64,000 nt of DNA. Origin: Yamagishiella unicocca. Taxonomy: Eukaryota > Chlorophyta > Chlorophyceae > Chlamydomonadales > Volvocaceae. Location: positions 372,001-436,000 of the forward strand of contig BDSL01000019.1 of assembly GCA_003116995.1 (NCBI GenBank). The letters are read 5' to 3'. Position numbers and translations under genes: made by a program. This document shows, piece after piece, positions 30,935 to 41,242 of this stretch. The stretch's first letter is position 1, and every line of letters starts with the position of its first letter. The notes beneath the pieces were generated by a model. The model was not told the origin of the DNA and did not search any database. It was given only the letters and a program-made list of their open reading frames with translations.

Positions 30935-33900
30935 TTAGTCCTCGTCCTCGTCGCTGAGCGCCGCCTGCGCCTGCAGCAGCCGCTTGTTCCGCAGCGACAG
31001 CTGCAGCAGCGTGTGGCTGACCACTCCGATGCGCACCTCCATGTCGTGCAGCTCCTTGTGCAGCTGCTTGATGGCCGTCTTGATGCGCGCCACGGGGGTG
31101 GCGTCCGCAATGTTGGAGCCCTTCTCGTCCATCATGGCCTTCACCTCGTCCAGCTGCTCGGCGATGCGGTGCAGCTCACCGTTGCGGTCAGCCACCGACT
31201 CCGTCTTGCGGTTGTACGTCTCCTGCGGGAGGAAGGGGGGAGTGGCATAAAAACCTGGTATGCGACATGGATAGGATGGCCGGCGCCTTGTCTTCGGACA
31301 CCTATTTTGTGGGCGCATGCTGGAGCAATTGGATTGGCTACTACCGATAAAGCTGTGGAGGCGACCCGTCATCGGTCCAGGGGGGGGGAGATGAAAATAT
31401 GTCCGCAAATTCACGGCCGACAAACCAAGGGCGATGAAGATGGTGGTGGGAGGGGTTAAGGGCGACAGAGGGAATGCGGACGAGACGGGGTACAGCACCG
31501 CCATCCCGATTTGCCCGGTGACAGAGAAGCCCAGGTCGCTCTCATCCGTCACATGTTGTACCCTGGCCGGCGTCCACTCCCTCCCTCCCACCACAACCCG
31601 GGAGTGTGAAACCGCAACCAAGTCCTCCAGCATGCAATTCTGAAACAGTGGATACCAAACGAGAATAATTTCCTATTCAATGCCGACCTACGGGTTTTCT
31701 CTTTCGAACCCTCACACCCCGGGGCGGACCCCCCCCTGCCGCGCCCTGCCCCTGCCTCGCACCTGCACGTCCGTCAGCGTGGTGCGCGATGCGCGGTACT
31801 GCTGCATGAGGCTCTCGAACTGCTCGTTGAGGAACTTCTCGCGGGTCTGCAGCTTCTCCAGGGTGCCGTTCAGGTCGGCGCGCAGCCGCTCCAGGGACTG
31901 CTTGCTGTCGGGCCAGGCCTTGTTGATCACCTGAGCGCCGCCAGAGGGAGGGTCCAGTTAGGGTGCCCAAGCCTGCCCAGTCCTCCGATCCCCGGCCCAT
32001 GCCACCTGGACCACATGCGCCAAGTCAGGGTGCTACGTGTACGCAGGGTTGCACGCCAGCAGCTCACTGCCATGGAGAGGGTACACAACGGCGGTGAGCT
32101 CATTCCGCTTATTGAGGCCGCGATGTATACCCCTTCCCCTCCCCTGCCGCCCCACCTCCTTGTGCTGGTGCGCCTCATCCAGGTGCGAGCGCCAGTCTTT
32201 GGAGTCCGCAGCGATGGTGATGCGCAGCTTGGGAGCCACGCGCTCCAGCTCGATCTTCCAGAGAGTGGGGTCCACCTGTCCAGCAGCAGCAGCAGCAGGG
32301 CGGCAGTGCACCAGACGTCAGCCATGCTCGCCCACCACCATCTGAGGCAAGCATCCGCCCCTTCCTCTGGCCCTCCTCTAATTTCCTCTCGTTCTCCTCA
32401 GCGTTGCCTCGCTTGCCCCCTACTCCTGACAACCAAGGCCGCCAGTCCAGGCTGGTCGAGCCGACGCGCCCCCGGCCTACTCCCCGTCCCCCCAGCCCGC
32501 CACCCACCTTGGACACCAGCACCGCCTTCCCCGAGTCCACCACTCCGGCCCCTCCACCGCCGGGTCCCGCCGCCTCCCCGCGCCCCGGGTCCACATACAC
32601 GCCCTCCTCCTCCTCGTCGTCATCGCCGCCAGTCTGGGCGGGCATGGCCAGCTGAGGGGTGGGCAGGGGAAGGGAGGGAGGCAGCAGCGCAAGGTGCGAG
32701 GCAGGAGGGAGGTGAGCAAGGGGTGGGGAGGACAGTAGGGCGACCGAACGACCAGGCAGCCGCAGCGCTAGCGTGCATCCCATCCAACCCGGCCAAGCGT
32801 ATGATGGAATGCCGCAATGAAAGCGGACGGACGCCCTGGCGGGAGAAGAATACCCGCCCGCGCGCAAGCGGTGACCCACATGGGCCGCCCGTGGAGGCAC
32901 CAGGGTGATGGGGACACCACCACCACCACCACCATCACGGACCACCACCATCCCAGGGGTTGCTCCCCCGCCTCCAGGCCCTTCAACGCCCTTGGTTTGT
33001 CGGCCGTGGATTCGCGGATTATCTTTTACCCCCCGCCTCCAGGCCCACTCCTCTCACATGTGCCGCTAACTCCGACGTGTCGCGGTTGGGTGTGCCAATC
33101 CCGACATGTCGCGGTTGCCCCAGAGCCCCGCCCTCCACCCACTGCGTCCCCGGTCCCCCCCCCAGCTGCGCTCCCTCTCCCTCTCCCCCGCCGCCCTCAC
33201 CTCGTCAGCGCCCTCCATGGCCGCGGACTCCGCCTCGTCGTCCAGCTGCACCCCCTCGTCCGGTTGCCTGCAGGGTCAACACAATGCACGTGCGGTCGGA
33301 CAAGGGCCCCCTGTGGGTCCGGAGCAGCCGGCTCGGGCTGCAGCCCGCCATGAGGCCACCCGCCCGCAGGGCGACCGCAATGAGGCCATCGGCCCACAGG
33401 GACGGCGGGATTGTGAGGAAAGCGGGTATGGGGGGGCGCGCGGTGGCAGTCGAGCCCACCGCCCCTCACAGCGGCCGCGACCCATCCCGCAGCCTTCCCG
33501 GACAATGCACCGAACCAGCCTGGTTCGGTACCCTTCTGCCCCTGTGCAGCCAGGACAGGCAAATCTTCCAGCTGCTGCCGCCTCCTGGGCCCTGCCTCGC
33601 GCCCGCTCGCTGCCACTCGGCTGCCAGTCCGCCTCCAGGTCATGGCTGGCACACACTGCAGCTACCGCGGCTGGCTGTGTGCGAAGATCTCGCCCTCGGG
33701 CGGCCGCACCCGCACCCGCTCCGCTGCACCACTCCATTGCGCCACTCTGCTGCGCCACTCCGTTGCGAGCTGCGAGGGTAGCCGGCAGTGCTCACCCCCG
33801 CCCCCGCCCCAGGAGGCCGCAGAACCCCGCAGCCCTCCCCGCCACCCTGTGTCAGCCCCCAAGTGCGCACTGATCAGGTTCATCCCGCCAGACCAGGCGC

Positions 33901-35513
33901 CATGCCGTTTGGAGCACCCGCAACCGTCCCCCCGACCCTATTCCTGCCATGCCGTGGGCCTCCGCCACCAGGATCTTCACACACGCAGTATCCCGTACAT
34001 ATCGTACTTGTGAACATGCGAACCCTCGTCCGCCCTTTACCCCAGTCGAGCTCCAACGCGCTAAACACGGCCCTCGTCTCCTCCCGCTGCCTCTGGTGGG
34101 TGCCGTCAAAGCCGGTGACGCCCCTCCTAGTGGCCCTCTCCACACGCGGTTAACCGCGGACCCCCCCCCGCCCCCCTCCTCACCCGTCCTGGCCGCCGTA
34201 CTGCGGCCGCTTGTATGTGTGGTGCTTCCGCTCCAGGACGTAGTCCACCAGCCCGTCCAGCACACCCACCACCTCCTTGCCATTGCCCACCGTCAGCTTT
34301 GTGGGGTGGTAACTGGGCGGCGCGAAGCCCAGCTTTTTAATGGCGTTCAGCAGGTTTGAGCACGTCATGTTGGGGTCGTCGAACTCCTTGGGAGTGGGCA
34401 GGTCAACCCCAGCCAGCGACATGAGCCAGGCAGCCTGGTCGCCGATTTCGGGGAGTCGGGCAGGAAGGTTAGGTTTGTGGGAAGGTTTGTTGAAGGCGCG
34501 GGCATTGAGGGGCGGCGAGGTTTTTTGCGTGCTCCGTTCTGTGCGTGAAACACGCACCGGGTTGCGTGTGGTGTGGTCACCCGGTTCCTGTGAGTACTGT
34601 CGGAAAGCAAAACACACTTGCATCCACCCGCGCGCGACACCGAGAGTGGCAGTGCTTGGGACACAGATATTGGCACTGTACCCGCGAGCGAACTCCTCCC
34701 CACTAAATTAAGCAATGGCCTGTGCGCTGCCCCCTATCGCATATGAAGACGAACGACCGCCAACACGCCCTCAGCCCCGCCTTCTCCACGCACCAAGCTG
34801 ATGAAATAGAAGAACTGTTCGCTAGTGTTGCCCATTGGGACGGCAAAATACAAGCGTGATAGAGGTTTCCGGTGAGGCTTCCTGCGGGAAGGAGTACAGT
34901 CGGGATTGGACATGCGGAAAGGGCGCGTCCGTGCGGCGCCCGACGGGACTCAAATGCGGGAGCAGCACGAGAATCAGCAGCTGCCGCACCCACTTCTTTC
35001 TGCAGAAGTCAGCTTCGTAGTTTAGAAGCTTGAGCTTGTCCGTCAACATTTCCTGAAGACCGAAGAGCCGTGTTGTTAGGTGCACATCATATTACCTACC
35101 GGCAAAAGCAGCAACCATTGATGCATCCACTGCTCACCATGCAAACGTCCGGCGTCATTTGTATCTGCGGCAGTACGCATGTAGGCAAGAGTAAATGGAC
35201 AGGCGGCCCGCCTCCTACAGCGCATCAAGCAGAACGCACCTCTAACGAACGACCAACAGCGACGGGACCTTTGGACGACGCCGGCGCCGGTGCAGGCGCG
35301 GGCGCGGGCGCGTCCTCTCCCCCCTCATTTCCTCCGTCCGGTGGGGGCGGAGGGTCCGTAATGGCTTCTCCATTCACAACTTCCTCCTGAGCTAGAGCTT
35401 GAGCTTTCAGAGCTGACCGCCCGCTCTGAGGGAACAAAGGAAATGACCAAACTGAGGATTCTTCTGTCGGTTCTTCGTGCCGGCTACAATTGACCCACCC
35501 GCTTGCTGCTCAT
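30935..35513 (-). CDS. IFT57: Intraflagellar transport protein IFT57 (IFT-B complex)
   Basis: IFT57 is a peripheral IFT-B subunit that binds IFT20 and helps carry cargo into cilia. Minus-strand exons 35513-35499, 35425-35240, 35052-34994, 34881-34794, 34434-34184, 33267-33201, 32651-32508, 32275-32156, 31930-31763 and 31222-30935 join in phase to 461 residues. Family blocks in order are [28 protein letters not shown] with [54 protein letters not shown] with KRPQYG, an acidic linker ([16 protein letters not shown]), [36 protein letters not shown], and a long C-terminal coiled coil ending [14 protein letters not shown]. These match the calponin-homology-like head and coiled-coil tail of animal IFT57. 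The tiny first exon (five residues) is tentative; the rest is firm. The N-terminal extension has an Ala-Pro repeat. The gene is head to head with the PIH1-domain gene. Confidence 0.95.
31397..31449 (-). repeat. Dispersed intronic repeat, copy 2 (inverted)
   Basis: On the minus strand this reads CACCATCTTCATCGCCCTTG followed by GTTTGTCGGCCGTG, then a diverged ATTTGCGGAC. It lies in the last intron of IFT57, so it is in the same sense as the IFT57 transcript. It matches copies at 661-748 and 32981-33028. Confidence 0.75.
32981..33028 (+). repeat. Dispersed intronic repeat, copy 3
   Basis: Contains CGCCCTTGGTTTGTCGGCCG followed by TGGATTCGCGGATTATCT, nearly identical to 706-748. It lies in the IFT57 intron between 33200 and 32652, antisense to the transcript. 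Confidence 0.75.
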
Positions 35514-35941
35514 GACTGCCGGTTGCTTCTAGCCCACAGCTGTGTTTGCCCTAAGACAGGAAGAGCATGCGGAATGGGAAGGCTACACTATCTGCAATAG
35601 GGGTTTCCGTATCTACTGAGCGTTCGTGTTCAAGTTCCTAGCCTGGTTCACAACAAGGGGATCGTTCGTCACATTAATGTATGTGCGACTGCGTTGGAAA
35701 GCCCAGTGCCCAACCCAACCGATGTACGGCATGGCTACTTCGAGGCCCACTGAAATGTATGCATGCATAGCTTCACACGAATTTAGTACTATCATGCACG
35801 TCCCTGCTGATCAGGCACACGCTTTCTGGGGACCTCCTTTAAATTGGCGCGCACGAATATTTCGTCAAGGCCCTTAAACGGACACAGGATCAGTTAGGGA
35901 ACTCTTGAGCTGAAGCAGGTTGCGTTGCTAGTCAGTAACCC
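35514..35941. promoter_or_regulatory. Shared upstream region of IFT57 and the PIH1-domain gene
   Basis: Only about 430 bases separate the two start codons, so both promoters and both 5' untranslated regions lie here. The sequence is AT-richer than its flanks. I see no clear TATA box. Co-regulation of the two ciliary genes is inferred from the arrangement. Confidence 0.55.
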
Positions 35942-38841
35942 ATGATTCCGCAAGCCAACCCGGGGCAGGAGGCAAATGAAGAGTACGTGCCATCGCCGGA
36001 GGAGCTGCTGGCGCTGGTTGAGACGCTTCAGCAGCAAGGGCTGAATATGGATCAAGTACCTCCCGATTTAAAAGTGAGATAGCGATGTCTCTTTCGGTCT
36101 ATTCTGTACACGCAGCAGTATCAACTGACCCTTGGGCCGGAAGGCCCGAGCGCGCACGCGTCACAGCCATCACTCACTCCGCCATGCCGCCATCCACCAC
36201 AGACCTTGCTGGACAATGTGAAGCGCCAGAAAACTGCCAAGGGTGGCGCCGCGCCCGCGCCCGAGGTGCCCACTGAGGAAATCACCCCCGACCCCGGGTG
36301 GGTTCCAGGATCCGCTCCTGACCATCCCTAGAGCGCTCTTTGATTGGCTGTGTTGTGGCTCCTCGCGGCAACAACATCACGGCGTCCAGCACGGCAGCTA
36401 GGTCTAGGACTTGGGAAGCTATAACTTGGGGTGCTTGGGCATGCATCCTCCCCGCCCCTTGCCGCCGCCTCCACGGGTCTCGTCACTACCCCGCTCCCGT
36501 CCCCGCCGCCGGGCCCCCCCCCCGCCCTGAATAGGTTTGTTATCAAGACCAGTGAAGAGATCTCGGGGCGCAAGGTGGGTGCCTGGCTGGGACTGGCTGG
36601 ATGGCGGGTTCTATTCACGATTTACGAAAGGGAGGAAAAATGGGGGCTGGATGGATGGCGCGGGTGCGGGAGTGCGAAGATGGTGCGGCCTCGCTCTGAC
36701 CCGGCTCCCGTGCATAGCGGCCGTTCGACCGGGAGCCTAAAATTCTCCACCCGCTACACTTGACCGCCGTCGGTGCCTCACGTGCTTCTGTCTTGCCGAG
36801 GGTGTTTGCCCCTCGATGTCCCTGCTTCCCCCCTCCCTCCCTTCCCCCTCTCCCTCCCTCCCTGCCTTCGGCCGCGGTGGCGGCGGGCCGCAAACACGCC
36901 GCCGCGCCCCAGGTGTTCATCAACGTCTGCTCCTCGGACCGAGTTCCCGCGGTGGGGAACTGGTCAAACGGCCTGATGCCGGAGGAGGTGGCGACAGCGC
37001 TAGAGAACATGCAGGTGGGGGAGGGGAAGGCGGAGGTGCAGGCAGAACTGCTGCACGGGCCGGCTGGCTCGCCGCAGCGCTCCACACCCGCGTCAGCGGC
37101 CCCAGCTCGTGCAGCCCGTGAGCGTGCACACGGGCAATGTCATTCTACGCTGCCCAGCCCCTGCTGCGTCGTCGCATTGCTCCGGTTGACTGAACACCCC
37201 CGGGTCCCCTCCGTGTCCGGTCCAACCGATGTCGCCTACCCTCGCAGAAAGCCGGGGGCGACGGCATGGCTCCAGGGGAGGTTGAGGCGCTGCGTTTCCC
37301 GCTGGCGTGCGGTCCCCCCCGCGTGGATGTGGACCGCAAGGGAGCCCCCTGTGTGGTGATGGACGTGGTGTTCAACACGGACATCGTGCGCACGGCGGCG
37401 GCGGCGCGACAGCTCAAGGTGCGAGGCGGCGGCAGCGGAGGAGCGGCCTGCCCGCTTTTTTCCCGGGGCGGCGGGCACGGGCCTTGGGGATTGGGGCAGC
37501 AGTAGTGGGTCCGGGCTCTCCATATACATGGACCCATGGGGTTAGGATCAAGTGCTGGGGATACCCGTAAGCAGCAGGTCCACATGTACCCCTCCCGCCC
37601 TCACCTCTGTGGCCCCCTCGTCACTCCGCTCCCTTCGTCACTCCCCTTCCCCACGCCGCACCTCTTCTCGCCTCCTCCCGTCGTGTCCACGGGTCTCCTC
37701 GCTGTCCCCCTCCCATTGCCCCTCCTCGCGTTTCCGTCTCCTACATCGTGTAATCGGGTCTCCTCGCTACCCCCTCACGTCCAGGCGATGCTGATCGAGG
37801 TGGCCACTGGCCGTGTGGCCGCCAAGCTCAGCCTGCAGCTGGACCCGCGCTACAAGCTGCCCAAGATGCGGTACAAGGGCGAGGTGGTGGCCAGCCAGCG
37901 CATCCGCGCAGACGACAAGTGAGGCGGCGGGAGCGGGGCCGGGCGAGGAACTGGGAGGAAGAGGGAGGTGGTGAACCAGGGACGGGGCGAAGGGGGACAC
38001 GTCATGGCCGGCGGGAGGGGGCGCTTCGCGATCCCTCGCCTCGGCGAGCAGCTCCCTCCATGGCCTTTCACCTCAACACACCGACCCGCCGCCCTGTAGT
38101 CGCCGGTTCTATCCCCTCCGCGGACTGGCTGGTGAACGCGTTGCCTAATCGGCACCCCGCGCCGCCGCTTCGCTCCGCAGGCGAAAGAAGCTGGTTACGG
38201 AGCTACGTGACGTGGACGAGGAGCCTTCCTTCGCGCTGCGCACCCGCAAGGCCGCCGCCCAGCTGCCGGCAGCAGCTGCCGGCCCCGGCCCGAGCAGCAG
38301 TGGCAGCGATGCCAGCCGAGCCCAGGGAGCTCCCGCCAGCGCACCAGCGGCAACGGGGGGGAAGGCAACAGGGCCGAGCGCCGCGCAGGGGGCGAAGTCA
38401 TCGGCGGCGGCGGGGGTGACAGGAGCCCTGGGGGGGTTGACGGGCGTGGCGCCGGCCGGGTTGCCGTACAAGGTGGAGTACGAGGGGCGGCCGGTGGAGT
38501 GGAGCGTGGTGAGCGTGGAGCTACCGGCGAGGCTTGCGGCTCCAGGGGGGGAGGAGGGCCCCCCACCGGATGTGCGGGTGGAGGTGTGTGGCCGCGTCCT
38601 GTACGTTCGGGTCCCCGGCCACCAGGAGCTGCACGTGCCGCTGATGTTCGCTGCGGCGTCGGAGGGCGCCAGCGCCACCTGCCAGCAGGCGGCGACGGGG
38701 GCCGGGGCGTGCTGCAAGCTGATCGTACGATTGCCGTACCGGTCACTGGACGAGCACCTTGCGGACGCGCGGGCGCAGGCTCCCCTTGCTTTCGGGCAGC
38801 TCAGCTTTGCGAGCAAGGCGTTGTTGGAGCTGGAGCCGTGA
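35942..38841 (+). CDS. PIH1-domain protein, axonemal dynein preassembly factor type
   Basis: Seven exons, 35942-36073, 36203-36297, 36535-36574, 36913-37014, 37248-37418, 37785-37918 and 38181-38841, join in phase to 444 residues. PIH1 proteins work with HSP90 and R2TP-like chaperones in the cytoplasm to fold axonemal dynein heavy chains. The PIH1 domain begins at PDPGFVIKTSEEISGRKVFI and NVCSSDRVPAV, continues with LRFPLACGPPRVDVDRKGAP, VVMDVVFNTDIV and LQLDPRYKLPKMRYKGEV, all standard blocks. After a Ser/Ala/Gly-rich linker the C-terminus (from about PYKVEYEGRPVEW to the end) has the strand pattern of the CS-like PIH1 C-terminal domain, including VRVEVCGRVLYVRVPGHQEL. Algae have at least three family members (PF13, MOT48 and a Twister-like protein). 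Overall layout is closest to the PIH1D1/MOT48 type, but I have not assigned it. Confidence 0.88.
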
Positions 38842-39662
38842 CCGCGGCCGCTGCGGGCGGTGAATACTTGTAGGTGTATACTTGACGGAATGAATGACGT
38901 GCATCAACCTTATAAGGAGGCGACGTAAGGATGTGAAATGTGTGCGAATGGCGGGAAAGCTGCCAGCTCGGTGTGTGCGGTTTTATTTGTGCGTACATGC
39001 ACGGCGACGGCATGTAGCTTCTCAGGCGCAGCTGTCAGCTTCATGGCTCCGTGCCAGCTGGTTCCCGGCCTCCTAGGAAAGGCGGGGACCGGTAGGGCAG
39101 TAGGCAGGGCCCAAGCGTTCCAACACAGCGGCGCAGCGATCTGGGCCCCTCCCTCGGCAGCACCTCCCACCCCTCCCTGGACCCTGCAAGCGCACAAAGC
39201 GGCCTCCGCACCTCCACCGCCCCCGGGGTTGCTGTCGCCACCACCAGGGGCTCTGCAACAGCGCCAGTGCGGCAGCCAGCCGGGATCGCGACACGGCAGC
39301 CGCCCCGGCGGCCACATGAGGGGAGGGGCCAGCCTGATGCTCTCAACAGCCCCACGAGGTGCACCAGCACACACCACAAGGCGCCCGCCTCACGTCCGCA
39401 CATCCATGTCTCCCACCTCAAGTCCTCCTCCCCTACCATGTAATCGGGGCTTCCCGCCACCCCTTCGCATCAGCCCCACGCGAACCCCTTGCGTACTGCG
39501 CCGTCAGCTGTCAGCACCGCCGGCCGGTCATGGCGATAGGAGGAAAGTGATAGGGATGGTGAGGAATGACAGATGTCAGGTAATTGGGTGTTGTGACAGC
39601 TGTCAGGGGGCAGGGGTGGACGTTCAAATCTGACATGGAACAAATATTTGATTAATGATTTA
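38842..39662. other. Probable 3' untranslated region and spacer after the PIH1-domain gene
   Basis: GC-rich to about 39540, then AT-rich. A TGTAA occurs near 39439. Open frames here have biased composition and no family match. Confidence 0.4.
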
Positions 39663-40072
39663 GAATGTAGGGCATATGCATAGAACTATCGGCGCAAGCT
39701 GGAATTGAACGCGTGCGGATGTAAGCACCGGACCTTTGGTGGGGTGGGAGATGTGGAAGGGGTATGTAAGGAGTTTGTTTGTAGGTAATGAGCGGAAGTA
39801 TGAAGAAAGATGATGGAAGCATTTGCCATTCCGCATAAAGGCATGGTAGCCAGCAGCCAGCGTGGGGCGTCATGAATACATGGAAGGCCGTACAGGGTCA
39901 GACTACAAGCGTGAGTTGCAATAGGTAGTGTGTCAGAAGCCAAGAAGGACATAAAGCTTTTGATACCGACATTGTAATTTCGGAACTATTGTAGAAATGG
40001 ACGAGCGAGTCCTGTGTGCGTCGCCCAGCCCAGAACCTTACGGAGAGGACCTACCCGGCGAGAGGGAGTTGG
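39663..40072. repeat. 410-bp direct repeat, copy 1
   Basis: Starts GAATGTAGGGCAT and ends GAGAGGGAGTTG. It matches 40259-40668 almost base for base, with a few substitutions and a one-base indel. A segment reading GCGTTCAATTCC on the minus strand resembles a Pol III B box, but no full tRNA fold is seen. Confidence 0.85.
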
Positions 40073-40258
40073 TTGGCACTGGTTCCGAAGCCAGGACATC
40101 TGCGTTTCCGCTTGTATGCTGTTGCCGTAACTACAGCGCCTCTGTTGCTGTTAGGATTGATTGCGTCATGGATTCGGTTTCTACTCGTTCCGACAACGAT
40201 GGGGACACGTGTGAATCTCGCGATTCAGGTCGGGCGCAATTTTATGGTGAATGTTTTT

Positions 40259-40668
40259 GAATGTAGGGCATGTGCATAGAACATATCGGCGCAAGTTGGA
40301 ATTGAACGCGTGCGGATGTAAGCACCGGACCTTTGGTGGGGTGGGAGATGTGGAAGGGGTATGTAAGGAGTTTGTTTGTAGGTAATGAGCGGAAGTATGA
40401 AGAAAGAGGATGGAAGCATGTGCCATTCCGCATAAAGGCATGGTAGCCAGCAGCCAGCGTGGGGCGTCATGAATACATGGAAGGCCGTGCAGGGTCAGAC
40501 TACAAGCGGGAGTTGCAATAGGTAGTGTGTCAGAAGCCAAGAAGGACATAAAGCTTTTGATACCGACATTGTAATTTCGGAGATATTGTAAAAATGGACG
40601 AGCGAGTCCTGTGTGCGTCGCCCAGCCCAGAACCTTACGGAGAGGACCTACCCGGCAAGAGGGAGTTG
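40259..40668. repeat. 410-bp direct repeat, copy 2
   Basis: Second copy of the 39663-40072 sequence, offset by 596 bases, with a unique 186-base spacer between. Copy edges carry no TG/CA ends, terminal inverted repeat or target duplication that I can see, so it may be a segmental duplication rather than a pair of LTRs. Confidence 0.85.
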
Positions 40669-41242
40669 AGGTTGCCTTCTCTGCACGAGTCGACAAAAGC
40701 GGTAGGCCAGGCGGCTGGCCGTACGCTAAGGGCATGAGTTGCGCCCTGCGGTTAGCGTTGTCTGGTAGATGTGGTTACATGGCTTTGATTGCCGGTAATT
40801 ACGGTAGTTATATTAGTGCTATTGTTGCAGTAGATGTGAAGCCAACGGACACATGTGCATGTGTCGGCAGCAATGGTAGATGTGCTCCAGGGATGGCAGT
40901 TAGCCACGTTCGGGAGCGCACCTAGGCCCCCTGCCTGGACTGCCCAGGCAGCGGAGTTTGTCGCCACAAACTAACAAAGTCTGGCAGAAACAGCCCTGTA
41001 CTGACACATCGCTGTAAGACTAGTGCGTACCTCCGCCCATTCTCTCAACAGCATCCACAACTTGCATGTCGCAGTGTGTTGATTGCTCAGCCGTAACCGG
41101 CAGCAGTCTTTTCGCTATCTTCACCCAAGAGCCGACGCACGCGCGTCGGTGCCGCGTCCGGCAGCCAGGCGGCCTCTGGGGCAGCAAATCCTAGTCTTCA
41201 GTGGGCTCACCTGCCCTGCACAGCACGCTGTGTGTCGTGACA
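40669..41242. other. Unique sequence left of the satellite array
   Basis: No supported gene. Short open frames only. It runs directly into the first satellite unit at 41243. Confidence 0.5.

Noticed and set aside
35924..35939. X-box-like GTTGCT/AGTAAC sequence before the PIH1 gene
   Set aside because: Spacing and first half-site depart from the RFX consensus, it abuts the start codon, and green algae are not known to have RFX factors.
39663..40668. The 410-bp direct repeats as LTRs of one element
   Set aside because: No TG...CA ends, no polypurine tract or primer site in the 186-base spacer, and no target duplication at the edges.
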